In this document: positions 40,985 to 49,282 of the stretch, piece by piece
How the letters are laid out: each line of letters opens with the position of its first letter
Position numbering within the stretch: the first letter of the stretch is position 1
DNA from: JALZKA01 sp963717635
GTDB taxonomy: Bacteria; Actinomycetota; Thermoleophilia; Solirubrobacterales; 70-9
Assembly: GCA_963717635.1 (NCBI GenBank)
Contig: OY970347.1
Span: forward strand, 1,054,001-1,118,000
Length of the DNA stretch: 64,000 nt
Reading direction: 5' to 3'
Position numbers and translations under genes: made by a program
The notes under the pieces: model-generated
Told to the model about the DNA's origin: nothing
Seen by the model: the letters and a program-made list of their open reading frames with translations, nothing else
The model's database searches: none

Positions 40985-42415
40985 GTGCCCGCCATCCGGC
41001 TTCTCATCTTCCACGGGTACCTCCTGAGCGGCACCGGCTCGAACGTCTACAACGCGAGCCTGGCGCGGGCGCTGCGCCGGCTGGGGCACGAGGTTCATCT
41101 GCTCTGCCAGGAGCGGGGAGCCGACGCACTCGACTTCGTTGACGCGATCGGCGACTGGGACGCGGGTGCCCTGCGGGTCGAGGCCACGGGCGCACGCCCG
41201 GCCGAGGGCTCGGTGACCGTGTACACGCCGGATGTCGGCGGCCTGTTGCCGGTGTTCGTCCGAGACCGCTACGCAGACTTCGAGGTCAAGGAGTTCCCGG
41301 AGCTTTCCGACGCCGAGCTCGACCGCTACATCGGGGCCAACGTCGCGGCGGTCCGCGATGTGCTCGAGCTGGTCGGTGGGGTGCAGGCGGCGCTCGCCAA
41401 CCACCTCGTGATGGCCCCGGTGATCCTGGCCCGTGCCGGCGTGAAGTTCGCGCTCAAGGTCCACGGCAGCGACCTCTCGTACACGATCCTGCCGAACCTC
41501 GAGCGGTTTCGCCCCTATGCGCTCGAGGGGGCCGTGGCGGCCGCCGGAATCCTAGTCGGATCCGAGCACATCGCCGAACGGTTGCGCCACGCCGTCGACG
41601 AGCTGGAGGTGAACGCCAAGGTGCGCCCCGGCCCGCCGGGCGTCGACACCGACCTGTTCGCACCGCTCCCGCCCGGCGCCGCGGCGCCGCAGCTGCGGTC
41701 CCTCGCCGCCGACCTGGCGGGCGCCGAGCCGCCGCCGGATCGCGACGCGGCCGGGGCCAGCTCCTGGGACCGCGATCCGGCCGCGGCCGCCGCCGCGATC
41801 GAGTGCTTCGCCGGCGCCGAGGGCCCGCGCGTGGTCTTCGTCGGCAAGCTGATCCCGGGCAAGGGAGTGGACCTGCTGCTATCCGCCTGGCCGCTGATAT
41901 GCCGGGCGCATCCCGGCGCCCGGCTGCTGATCGCGGGCTTCGGCGATTCCCGGGAAGACCTCGAGCACCTCTGGCACGACCTCAGCGCGGCTGACCCGGG
42001 CGTCGCGGGAAGCGTCGCCTTCGCCGGGCGCCTCGAGCACGATGAGGTCGCACGGCTCGTACCCGCGACCGAGGTACTGGTCTTCCCGAGCAGGCACCCG
42101 GAGGCGTTCGGCATGGTGGCCGCCGAGGCCGCGGCGGCCGGGGTGCTGCCGATCTCGGCCGCCCACTCGGGCGCCTTGGAGGTGAGCCGGGCCCTGGCCG
42201 AGAGCCTGTCGCCTGGGGTGGCCGCGCTCCTTTCGTTCGAGCCAGACGATCGTGCGGCCGAGGCGATTGCGAACCGGGTCAACGGATGGTTCGAACTGGA
42301 CGCCGATGAGCGGGATTCGGCGCGCACGGCGCTCCGCGAAACATGCGTGCGACTGTGGAGTTGGGAGGGCGTGGCGCGGTCCGTGATCGCCGCGTCAACG
42401 GGGCACGACAATTAG
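40985..42415 (+). CDS. Glycosyltransferase, GT4-type (GT-B fold)
   Basis: 476 residues from GTG 40985. Opening LLIFHGYLLSGTGSNVYNASLARALRRLGHEVHLL is the N-terminal nucleotide-free domain of GT4 enzymes; later KVHGSDLSYT, PGPPGVDTDLF, VVFVGKLIPGKGVDLLLSAWP, and PSRHPEAFGMVAAEAAAAG, which contains the E-x7-E donor-binding motif. It joins a sugar to a lipid or glycan acceptor. A longer upstream frame through the zinc-ribbon region is rejected because it has no GT4 similarity. Confidence 0.85.
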   Translation: MPAIRLLIFHGYLLSGTGSNVYNASLARALRRLGHEVHLLCQERGADALDFVDAIGDWDAGALRVEATGARPAEGSVTVYTPDVGGLLPVFVRDRYADFEVKEFPELSDAELDRYIGANVAAVRDVLELVGGVQAALANHLVMAPVILARAGVKFALKVHGSDLSYTILPNLERFRPYALEGAVAAAGILVGSEHIAERLRHAVDELEVNAKVRPGPPGVDTDLFAPLPPGAAAPQLRSLAADLAGAEPPPDRDAAGASSWDRDPAAAAAAIECFAGAEGPRVVFVGKLIPGKGVDLLLSAWPLICRAHPGARLLIAGFGDSREDLEHLWHDLSAADPGVAGSVAFAGRLEHDEVARLVPATEVLVFPSRHPEAFGMVAAEAAAAGVLPISAAHSGALEVSRALAESLSPGVAALLSFEPDDRAAEAIANRVNGWFELDADERDSARTALRETCVRLWSWEGVARSVIAASTGHDN

Positions 42416-42463
42416 TGGCAATCGTCGCCTGCGGCTGACCGCGCCGCCGCCGCGGATCCCGCA

Positions 42464-42469
42464 TAGAAT
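42464..42469 (+). promoter_or_regulatory. -10 box of the cox operon
   Basis: TAGAAT (5 of 6 to TATAAT) ends 8 nt before GTG 42478, so the coxB message probably begins at its start codon. Confidence 0.5.
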
Positions 42470-42477
42470 GCCGCGCG

Positions 42478-43236
42478 GTGACCGGCGGAACCTACCTGCG
42501 CCTCTTCGGGGCGATGATCGTGCTGACGGTCGTCTCCTCGGTCCTGATGCTGATCCCGGATTGGAACGGGCCGCAGGGCTCGGCCGAGGCCGACGACATC
42601 GACACGCTGCTCGACGTGATGATCGTCCTGTCGTGTTTCGTGTTCTCGGTCGTGGTCGTGATGCTCGGTTACTGCGTCATCAAGTTTCGCGCGAAGCCGG
42701 GTGACGAGTCCGACGGCAAGCCCGTCCACGGCCACACCCGGCTCGAGATCGCCTGGACCGTGATCCCGACGATCATCGTCCTGTTCGGCGCGGCCTATTC
42801 CTGGGTCGTGCTCGACGACATCGAGAGCGAGGCCGCCGACCAGCTTCCCGTGACCGTCACTGCGCAGCAGTTCAAGTGGACCTTCGAGTACCCGGAGGAG
42901 GGCGTCACGTCGGACGAGTTCCACGTGCCCGTGAACCAGCAGCTCAAGCTCGACCTGATCGCGCTCGACGTCCTGCACTCGTTCTGGGTGCCGGAGTGGC
43001 GCCTGAAGCGCGACCTGGTGCCGATCACCGAGGGCAACCCGTCCGACGTCGACAACGTGATGCGGGTGACCCCGAACCGCGAGGGGACCTTCCAGCTCGT
43101 GTGCACCGAGCTCTGCGGGCTCGGGCACGCGACGATGCGCGTGCAGGTCGTGGTCGAGTCGGAGCAGGAGTTCCAGCAGTGGATCACGGACCAGCAGGCG
43201 GCGCAGGACGCCGCCTCGCCCGAGACGGGCGCGTAG
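42478..43236 (+). CDS. coxB: Cytochrome c oxidase subunit II
   Basis: 252 residues with two membrane helices, VMLGYCVIKFRAKP and HTRLEIAWTVIPTIIVLFG, then the cupredoxin domain. All CuA ligands are present: His167 in DVLHSFW, Cys209 and Cys213 in CTELCG, His217 and Met220 in GHATM. It receives electrons from cytochrome c. The start GTG lies 8 nt after a TAGAAT box. The intact ligand set contrasts with the second subunit II-like protein at 53003-53836. Confidence 0.95.
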   Translation: MTGGTYLRLFGAMIVLTVVSSVLMLIPDWNGPQGSAEADDIDTLLDVMIVLSCFVFSVVVVMLGYCVIKFRAKPGDESDGKPVHGHTRLEIAWTVIPTIIVLFGAAYSWVVLDDIESEAADQLPVTVTAQQFKWTFEYPEEGVTSDEFHVPVNQQLKLDLIALDVLHSFWVPEWRLKRDLVPITEGNPSDVDNVMRVTPNREGTFQLVCTELCGLGHATMRVQVVVESEQEFQQWITDQQAAQDAASPETGA

Positions 43237-43332
43237 ATAAGGTTTTTTGATGAGCGACGTAAGGCGCGAAACCAACTTGACCCCCCTGGTAAGGGCTTAA
43301 CCGGCTTGCTCGCTGCCCTGAGAAACCCCGGA

Positions 43333-45231
43333 ATGCCCAGAGCCCTGTTCGGCCTGCTGGTCGGCGGCGCCTTCGGATTCGGCTTGGTGGTCGCCCTGCG
43401 CGCGATCTCCGGCCTCGAGATCTACCAGACCGAGCAGACCGGCTATCCGCACGTGATCGTGCCGGCGATCACGGCACCGTTTGGCTTCCTGATCGGTCTC
43501 GGCTGCTTCTCGTACTGGTTCCGCTGGGCCGGCGGCGCGCCGACGGAGCCGGAGGACCACTCCCAGCACGGTGCCTCGAGCTGGAAGGACTACTTCAAGT
43601 TCAACACCGATCACAAGGTGATCGGCATCCAGTACATCTGCACGACCTTCGTGTTCTTCATCATCGGCGGCCTCGCTGCGATGGCGGTCCGCGCCGAGCT
43701 GGCGCAGCCGGGCACGCAGGTGGTGGATCCGGGCTTCTTCAACGGCCTCTTCTCCACCCACGCCGCGTTCATGATCTTCCTGTTCATCATCCCCGTTTTC
43801 GCGGGGATCGCGAACTACGTCCTGCCGTTGATGATCGGCGCGCCGGACATGGCGTTCCCGCGCCTGAACGCACTGTCGTTCTGGATGCTGCCGATGGCCG
43901 GCCTGCTGTTCCTGGCCAGCTACTTCGTGCCCGGCGGCGCCTTCGACGCGGGCTGGACGGGATACGCGCCGCTCTCGACCGGGGCGCCTCTCGGGCAATC
44001 GTTCTTCAACCTCGGGGTGCAGTTCGCGGGCGCGTCATCGGTGGCGACAGCCCTCAACTTCCTTGTGACGATCATCACGATGCGTGCGCCCGGGATGACG
44101 TTCTGGCGCATGCCGCTGCTCGTCTGGGCGAACCTCTCGACGTCGCTGCTGGTCGTCGCGGCGACGCCGTTCATCGCCGGCGCGCAGTTCATGGTCCTGT
44201 TCGACCGGGCGCTCAGCACCAACTTCTTCCAGGAGGCGATGGGCGGCGACGTGCTGAGCTACCAGCACATCTTCTGGTTCTACTCCCACCCGGCGGTCTA
44301 CATCATGATGCTGCCCGGGTTCGGGATCATCTCCGAGGTCCTCTCGACGCACGCCCGCAAGCCGATCTTCGGCTATCGCCTGATGGCGCTGGCGCTGATC
44401 GGGATCGTCGTCCTCTCCTACACCGTGTGGGCGCACCACATGTTCGTGTCGGGCATGTTCAGCTGGCTGCGGGTGCCGATGATGATCACCACGCTGCTGA
44501 TCGCAGTGCCGACCGGGATCAAGGTCTTCTCCTGGTTAGCGACGCTGTTCGACTCCGTCCTGCACCTGAAATCCACCGCGATGCTGTTCTCGCTCGGGTT
44601 CATCGTCACCTTCGTGATCGGCGGGATCTCGGGCGTGATGCTGGGCATGGTGCCGCTCGACATCCACATGTCGGACACCTACTTCATCGTCGCCCACATC
44701 CATTTCGTCCTGTTCGGCGGCTCCGTGTTCACGATCTTCGCGGGCATCTACCACTGGTTCCCGAAGATGACCGGGCGCATGTACGACGAGCGTCTCGGGC
44801 GGGCGCACTTCTGGCTCACGCTGGTCGGGATGCTGGGCACGTTCGTGCCGATGCACTGGGTTGGCCTCGAGGGCATGCCGCGCCGCGTCGCGGACTACTC
44901 GGCCCAGTTCGGCGACTGGAACCTGGTGATCTCGATCTTCTCCTTCGTGCTGGGCGCCGCGCAGCTGATCTTCATCTACAACGTGGTCGTCAGCTGGAAG
45001 TGGGGCCCGAGGGCGGGCGACAACCCCTGGCGCGCCAAGACGATCGAGTGGCTCGTCTCGTCGCCGCCACCGGTCTTCAACTTCGACGAGATCCCGCGCG
45101 TCGTCGGCGGCCCGTACGAGTTCGGCGTGCCCGGCGCCCGCCACGCGATCATGTCCGGTGACGAGGGCGCCGAGGTCAAACCGGCGCAGCCGGCTGTCGC
45201 CACGGCAAGTTCCGGGGGCGCCCGTGAATGA
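43333..45231 (+). CDS. coxA: Cytochrome c oxidase subunit I, A2-type heme-copper oxidase
   Basis: 632 residues from ATG 43333 (TTG 43306 is an alternative that adds nine). An extra pair of N-terminal helices precedes the standard twelve. All metal ligands are present: His in FSTHAAFM (low-spin heme), YSHPAVY (CuB His and cross-linked Tyr), WAHHMF (CuB pair), VAHIHFVLFGG (heme a3 and low-spin heme). The YS-HPAVY form, without the Glu of HPEVY, marks an A2-type oxidase; the K-channel Lys is in VPTGIKVFSW. Reduces O2 and pumps protons. It overlaps the downstream Usp-like gene by 8 nt. Confidence 0.95.
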   Translation: MPRALFGLLVGGAFGFGLVVALRAISGLEIYQTEQTGYPHVIVPAITAPFGFLIGLGCFSYWFRWAGGAPTEPEDHSQHGASSWKDYFKFNTDHKVIGIQYICTTFVFFIIGGLAAMAVRAELAQPGTQVVDPGFFNGLFSTHAAFMIFLFIIPVFAGIANYVLPLMIGAPDMAFPRLNALSFWMLPMAGLLFLASYFVPGGAFDAGWTGYAPLSTGAPLGQSFFNLGVQFAGASSVATALNFLVTIITMRAPGMTFWRMPLLVWANLSTSLLVVAATPFIAGAQFMVLFDRALSTNFFQEAMGGDVLSYQHIFWFYSHPAVYIMMLPGFGIISEVLSTHARKPIFGYRLMALALIGIVVLSYTVWAHHMFVSGMFSWLRVPMMITTLLIAVPTGIKVFSWLATLFDSVLHLKSTAMLFSLGFIVTFVIGGISGVMLGMVPLDIHMSDTYFIVAHIHFVLFGGSVFTIFAGIYHWFPKMTGRMYDERLGRAHFWLTLVGMLGTFVPMHWVGLEGMPRRVADYSAQFGDWNLVISIFSFVLGAAQLIFIYNVVVSWKWGPRAGDNPWRAKTIEWLVSSPPPVFNFDEIPRVVGGPYEFGVPGARHAIMSGDEGAEVKPAQPAVATASSGGARE

Positions 45232-46144
45232 CCTCAAGCCCGACATGGCCGAAGGCCATGGCGGAGGTGTCTCCGAAGGCCATGGCGGAGTTGTTCTGTG
45301 CTTCCTGAACGAGGTCGCCGGCGGTCGCAAGCTGCTCGAAGCCGTGCGCGAGCGCGTCGAGGGAGGCGCGACCAGAGTCGCGATCGCGGCGCCGCAGAAC
45401 CAGCCGATGGCGGGCCAGATCGTCGACCGCGACGAGTTGGCCGACGCGGCGCGGAGTCGCGTCGACGTCACCCAGGCCGTGTTCGCCGAGTTCGGGATCG
45501 AGGCCGAGGGCACCGTCATGGATCCCGACCCGCTGCTGGCGCTGGACGACGCGATTCGCGCTTACGAGCCGGACGAGGTTCTGCTCTCCTGCCTGACCGA
45601 GTCCCGCTACGGGTTGATGCGCCGCGACCTGGTCGAGTGGGCGCGCGGGCATTTCGAGACGACGATCACGCATATCCCGGTGCGGATCGACGACGACGCG
45701 GTCCGCTGGGACGTCACCCACACGCTCGTCGTCGCCACCCAGACCGTCGCCAGCGCCGACCTCGTTGGCCGGCTCAAGGCTCGTGCTCAGGAGCGGCCGC
45801 ACCGCTACACGTTCATCTCCCCGCGCTCGGGCCAGCTCAGTCGTGAGGAGGTGTGCGATCGTCTCGCCCGCACCCTGGCCGAGATGTATCGCTCCGAGAT
45901 CGACGCGACCGGCCAGCCCATGAGCCCGGCGCCGTTCGCCGCGATCCAGAACGCGATCGAGCACTACCGGGTCGACGAGATCCTGATCTCGACCCTGGCC
46001 GGCGAGCAGTCCGTCTGGCTCTCAGACGGCCTGATCGATCGCGTGAACGAGATCACCGACAAGCCGGTCGAGCATGTCGAGGCCGGCGGCGATGTCGCCC
46101 CCAGGACGGTGCCCGCCGCCGCCGGCGCTGAGGGGGCCTTCTGA
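45224..46144 (+). CDS. Tandem universal-stress-protein-like protein in the cox operon
   Basis: 306 residues from GTG 45224, overlapping coxA by 8 nt and coxC by one base, so firmly in the operon. Two Usp-like alpha/beta repeats are visible: VVLCFLNEVAGGRKLLEAVRERV with EPDEVLLSCLTES, then HTLVVATQTVASADLVGRLKARA with VDEILISTLAGEQSVWLSDGLIDRV. The second repeat shares the VVAxQTV and EI-x-IST patterns with the membrane protein at 46945-47616, so the two are paralogues. No ATP-binding G-x2-G-x9-G is obvious. A regulatory or assembly role for the oxidase is inference from position. Confidence 0.6.
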   Translation: MNDLKPDMAEGHGGGVSEGHGGVVLCFLNEVAGGRKLLEAVRERVEGGATRVAIAAPQNQPMAGQIVDRDELADAARSRVDVTQAVFAEFGIEAEGTVMDPDPLLALDDAIRAYEPDEVLLSCLTESRYGLMRRDLVEWARGHFETTITHIPVRIDDDAVRWDVTHTLVVATQTVASADLVGRLKARAQERPHRYTFISPRSGQLSREEVCDRLARTLAEMYRSEIDATGQPMSPAPFAAIQNAIEHYRVDEILISTLAGEQSVWLSDGLIDRVNEITDKPVEHVEAGGDVAPRTVPAAAGAEGAF

Positions 46145-46773
46145 TGGAGAGCGCCTCGATCGCCGCGGGCCAACCAGCTGCCGACGACCACCACCACGGG
46201 CCGCCGGAGGCGAACCAGAGCTCGCGGATCGACCGTCAGACGCTGGGGATCCTGCTCTTCATCGTCTCCGAGATCATGCTCTTCGGCGCGTTCTTTGCGT
46301 CGTACTTCTTCATCCGCGTCGTCGCCAACGAGGGCGCCTGGCCCCCCGACCCATACGAGCTGCCGGTCGCGGTCGCCGGCGTCAACACGGCGATCCTGAT
46401 CTCGTCCAGCTTCACCGTCCACTGGGCTCTCGAGTGCGCCCGCTCCGGCAACCGGCGCGGCATGCAGCTGGGCCTGGGGGCGACCTGGCTGCTGGGCGCG
46501 ACGTTCCTGTTCATCCAGATGAACGAGTACGTCCACATCGGGTTCTCGGCCCGCGACGGCGCCTTCGGATCGATCTTCTACGGCCTCACCGGCCTCCACG
46601 GAGCCCACGTGTTCGTCGGGCTCTTGCTGCTGACGTTCGCCAACGTCCGTGCTTGGCGCGGCCACTTCGGGCCGAAGGCCAAGGATCACCTGGGCGTCGA
46701 GGTGCCCGGCATCTACTGGCACTTCGTCGACGTCATGTGGATCATCGTCTTCACCACCGTCTACGTGCTCTGA
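46144..46773 (+). CDS. coxC: Cytochrome c oxidase subunit III
   Basis: 209 residues with five membrane helices. A His-rich N-terminus (DDHHHG), then TLGILLFIVSEIMLFGAFFASYF, NTAILISSSFTVHWAL, LLGATFLFIQMNEYVHIGF, YGLTGLHGAHVFVGLLLLTF and GIYWHFVDVMWIIVFTTVYVL, which carry the Glu and His residues of subunit III. Stabilises subunit I. Starts TGATG on the Usp-like stop. Confidence 0.93.
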   Translation: MESASIAAGQPAADDHHHGPPEANQSSRIDRQTLGILLFIVSEIMLFGAFFASYFFIRVVANEGAWPPDPYELPVAVAGVNTAILISSSFTVHWALECARSGNRRGMQLGLGATWLLGATFLFIQMNEYVHIGFSARDGAFGSIFYGLTGLHGAHVFVGLLLLTFANVRAWRGHFGPKAKDHLGVEVPGIYWHFVDVMWIIVFTTVYVL

Positions 46774-46843
46774 GGCCGCCTCCAGCCTTCGCATCTCGGC
46801 GTCCTCGGATCAGCGGCTCGCTTTATTTCGAAGCGATGTCAGA

Positions 46844-46864
46844 TTGTTGCGGTGAGCGCAACAA
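46844..46864. repeat. Inverted repeat TTGTTGCG/CGCAACAA
   Basis: 8-bp perfect arms with a 5-nt loop, in the 171-nt gap after coxC and about 70 nt before the next -10 box. Could be a hairpin ending the cox transcript (no T-run) or an operator. Confidence 0.45.
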
Positions 46865-46931
46865 CTGTGCAGCGCTTCTGCCGCGGAGCCAGGGCGGCGC
46901 GGGTCTACTTGCCTCGCCAAGGCTGCGGGCG

Positions 46932-46937
46932 TAGGTT
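46932..46937 (+). promoter_or_regulatory. -10 box of the membrane Usp-like gene
   Basis: TAGGTT ends 7 nt before ATG 46945, and supports that start over ATG 46852 in the same frame. Confidence 0.45.
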
Positions 46938-46944
46938 TCAGGCT

Positions 46945-47616
46945 ATGCACAACCCGCTGAAGTCCGAGGCCGAGATGTTCCGGCTGGTCGTGGTCGTCGG
47001 GGTGGCGATGGCGCCGGTGATCCTGCTGGCGCTGCTGGTCGATCCGTTGGTTGGCGCGATCGTGTTCGGGCTTGAGATCGGCCTTGCGATCGGCTTTCTT
47101 CTGCAGCGCTCGCGCGGCTCCGAGCCGCGCACGGCCGAGGTCGCGAGCTCCGACGACGCGACTCACCGGGTGCTCGTCGTCGCCAACCAGACCGTTGGCG
47201 GGAAGGCACTGCTTGCCGAGCTCCGCAACCGTGTCCAGGGCGAGCGGCGCAGCGAGATCCTGGTCGTGACGCCGCCGCTGGCGGGCTCGGCGGCAGAGCA
47301 CTGGTCGTCGGACATCGACGAGGGGATCGCCGAGGCCCGCGAGCGCCTCGACGCGTCCGTCGCGGCGATGCGCGCGGCGGGGCTCGAGGTGCGCGGCCAG
47401 ATGGGTGACCACCACGACCCGAACCAGGCGATCGAGGACGCGCTGCGCGTGTTCGCGGCCGACGAGGTGATCATTTCGACGCACACTCCAGAGCGCTCGC
47501 GCTGGCTCGAGTCGGGCGTGGTGGAGAAGGCGCGAGCGGAGTTGCCGCAACCGGTCACGCACGTGGTCGTGGACCTCGAGGCGGAGGCGGGCGAGCCGCC
47601 GGTCGCCGCGAACTGA
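46945..47616 (+). CDS. Membrane-anchored universal-stress-protein-like protein
   Basis: 223 residues from ATG 46945. Two adjacent hydrophobic helices (LVVVVGVAMAPVILLALLV, PLVGAIVFGLEIGLAIGFLL) are followed by one Usp-like domain: HRVLVVANQTVGGKALLAELRNRV, LEVRGQMGDHHDPNQAIEDALRVF and DEVIISTHTPERSRWLESGVVEKA. These segments parallel the second domain of the cox-operon protein at 45224-46144. The domain would face the cytoplasm. Position suggests it senses or tunes respiration; function not shown. Confidence 0.65.
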   Translation: MHNPLKSEAEMFRLVVVVGVAMAPVILLALLVDPLVGAIVFGLEIGLAIGFLLQRSRGSEPRTAEVASSDDATHRVLVVANQTVGGKALLAELRNRVQGERRSEILVVTPPLAGSAAEHWSSDIDEGIAEARERLDASVAAMRAAGLEVRGQMGDHHDPNQAIEDALRVFAADEVIISTHTPERSRWLESGVVEKARAELPQPVTHVVVDLEAEAGEPPVAAN

Positions 47617-47623
47617 AGCTGGG

Positions 47624-48319
47624 CTACTTGCCGCCGCCGACCGACTGCAGCAGGTAGTCGACGAGCGCTTGCAGGTTCTCCTCCGGGATCCGGTTGTCGT
47701 CGAACACGGGCATCACGCCTCCCGGGAAGCCCGGTGAGATCGTGGCCTCCGGGTCGCGGATCGACTCCGCGATCTGCTCGGCGTCCTGGCCAGGCAGGAC
47801 CTCGTCCAGCGAGGGGCCGGTGGTCCCCGTGGTCCCGGCTTCCGCAAGCGTGTGGCAGCTGCCGCAGAGCTCGACGAAGACCTGCTCCGGCTGACCCAGC
47901 GGCGGCGGCTCGATGCCCGGGACGCCGGCGACGCTCGCCACGTATGCGGCGACGTCCTCGGCGTCGCGGCCTTCAACGAGGTTCGCGGGCATGAAGATCT
48001 TGTCGTAGTCGGGGTCGCCCTCGTTCGTCGTGCGCGGGTTCCCGATCTGGGCCTGGACGATGCCCTCAATCGTGTCCTGATCCATGTCGACGTCGCGGGC
48101 CGCCGCGAACGAGGCGTCAAGGTTGGGCCCGACCGTCGCAGCGGTCCCGGCCTCGGCGAGGGTGTGGCAGGTCCCGCAGTTGCTCTGGAAAAGCGTGCGG
48201 CCGCGCTCGAGGTCGGCGTCCTCCTGCAGGTCGCAGCCGGCGACCACGCCGCCCGCAAGGAGAACGGCCGCCGCGAGCAACGTGCGCCGCCCGCGGGCGG
48301 CTGTGAACGGGGTCGGCAC
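47624..48319 (-). CDS. Diheme cytochrome c lipoprotein
   Basis: 231 residues from GTG 48319. The signal ends in a strong lipobox, VVAGC. Two class I cytochrome c domains each have a heme site: CGTCH and CGSCH, with distal Met candidates in FMPANL and VMPVF. It probably hands electrons to the CuA site of the oxidase at the membrane surface. ATG 48328 is in frame, but it lies inside TAGGAT; that box ends 7 nt before GTG 48319, so GTG is the likely start. It is convergent with the membrane Usp-like gene. Confidence 0.88.
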   Translation of the reverse strand: MPTPFTAARGRRTLLAAAVLLAGGVVAGCDLQEDADLERGRTLFQSNCGTCHTLAEAGTAATVGPNLDASFAAARDVDMDQDTIEGIVQAQIGNPRTTNEGDPDYDKIFMPANLVEGRDAEDVAAYVASVAGVPGIEPPPLGQPEQVFVELCGSCHTLAEAGTTGTTGPSLDEVLPGQDAEQIAESIRDPEATISPGFPGGVMPVFDDNRIPEENLQALVDYLLQSVGGGK

Positions 48320-48326
48320 GCGGCGC

Positions 48327-48332
48327 ATCCTA
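48327..48332 (-). promoter_or_regulatory. -10 box of the cytochrome c gene, decides the start
   Basis: Minus-strand TAGGAT ends 7 nt before GTG 48319 and overlaps the in-frame ATG 48328, which therefore cannot be the first codon of this transcript. Confidence 0.45.
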
Positions 48333-48387
48333 TCTGTCCCGATCGGCGGCCGACGCCTGTGGGTTGTGCCTGTCCGGGCGGTTCCGG

Positions 48388-48393
48388 TAGGGT
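48388..48393 (+). promoter_or_regulatory. Possible -10 box of the CBS gene
   Basis: TAGGGT, about 64 nt before ATG 48458; a GGAAAGGAAG Shine-Dalgarno precedes the start, so this gene has a true leader. Confidence 0.3.
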
Positions 48394-48457
48394 TAGAGCC
48401 GATCCGCACTAGCCGCCTCGGGGCGGCCCTATCGCAACGGAAAGGAAGATTCAGGGG

Positions 48458-48880
48458 ATGGAGGTCAGGGACGGAATGTCGAGCGTGGTCCTCACGCTGG
48501 GGCCCGGTCACACGCTGCGGGACGCGGCCCGGATGATGACCGAACGCGGCGTCGGAGCCGCGGTCGTGATGGACGAAGAGATGCCCGCCCCGGGGGTCGT
48601 CTCGGAGCGCGACATCCTCAACTCCCTGGGTCGAGGCGAGGACCCGGATGCCGAGCGCGTGGGCGACCACCGCAGCGATTCGGTGATCTCCGCGGCACCT
48701 GATTGGAGCCTGGAGCGAGCCGCGATGGAGATGTCGCGGCGCCATATCCGCCATCTCGTGGTCGTCGAGCAGGGCGAGCTGATCGGCGTGCTCTCGATGC
48801 GCGACATCCTGCGGGTCTGGACCACCGACGGCGCGACATCGAGCATGACGTCCCCGGAATCCGAGGCCGCTTCCGTCTGA
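48458..48880 (+). CDS. CBS-domain-pair protein
   Basis: 140 residues containing two CBS motifs: TLRDAARMMTERGVGAAVVMD with GVVSERDILNSLG, and SLERAAMEMSRRHIRHLVVVE with LIGVLSMRDILRVW. Stand-alone CBS pairs bind adenine nucleotides and regulate partners. A good Shine-Dalgarno is present. Position inside the respiratory block suggests energy-state sensing, but no partner is evident. Confidence 0.88.
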   Translation: MEVRDGMSSVVLTLGPGHTLRDAARMMTERGVGAAVVMDEEMPAPGVVSERDILNSLGRGEDPDAERVGDHRSDSVISAAPDWSLERAAMEMSRRHIRHLVVVEQGELIGVLSMRDILRVWTTDGATSSMTSPESEAASV

Positions 48881-48896
48881 TCCGGCCAGACGCGGG

Positions 48897-49163
48897 CTAG
48901 CGAGTAGGAGGGCGCGGGGGGACGGCCGGCAGCACCGCGGTCGTCACGTTCTGGCGGCGGGGGAGACGCTCGACGTCTGCCTTGACGCCGCGCCAGATGC
49001 CCCGCACCCCGGCCAGGGTAATCGCGGCGCCGACCACCGCATAGGGCCACCAGATGAAGACGCCGGTGAGCACCCCCGCCAGGCCGAGCGCCACGAGCGC
49101 CGGACTCCACGACGACGCGGGCACGTAGACGAGCTCGGTCGCTTCTGGCGCCCGGTCGGCCAT
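48897..49163 (-). CDS. Small two-helix membrane protein of the oxidase region
   Basis: 88 residues with two hydrophobic helices (SPALVALGLAGVLTGVFIWWP, YAVVGAAITLAGVRGIW) and a basic C-terminal tail. Size and position near ctaB and the oxidase genes resemble small oxidase subunits such as subunit IV/CtaF, but sequence alone does not prove it. Its ATG overlaps the stop of a 36-residue gene (TGATG). Confidence 0.6.
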   Translation of the reverse strand: MADRAPEATELVYVPASSWSPALVALGLAGVLTGVFIWWPYAVVGAAITLAGVRGIWRGVKADVERLPRRQNVTTAVLPAVPPRPPTR

Positions 49164-49273
49164 CAGCCGATGTAGAAGATGGCGAAGACGAAGCTGAGCG
49201 CGAAGACGCCGACCGCGATCGCCGCGGCCGCGAGGCCACTCCGGAGGTTCTTCTCGGCCAGTTGGCGGTCCAT
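49163..49273 (-). CDS. Single-helix small membrane protein (36 residues)
   Basis: Reads MDRQLAEKNLRSGL, then one continuous hydrophobic helix to FYIG and TGA. It sits 9 nt after ctaB stops and its own stop overlaps the next ATG, the spacing of a real operon gene. The charged N-terminus followed by one helix resembles tiny oxidase subunits. Easily missed because of its length. Function unknown. Confidence 0.6.
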   Translation of the reverse strand: MDRQLAEKNLRSGLAAAAIAVGVFALSFVFAIFYIG

Positions 49274-49282
49274 GAGCGGAGG

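Noticed and set aside
45251..45290. 16-bp direct repeat GAAGGCCATGGCGGAG near the start of the Usp-like gene
   Set aside because: It is in frame and codes EGHGG twice; best explained as a small coding duplication and not a regulatory site.
48326..48328. ATG as start of the diheme cytochrome c
   Set aside because: It lies within the TAGGAT box that ends 7 nt before the in-frame GTG 48319.
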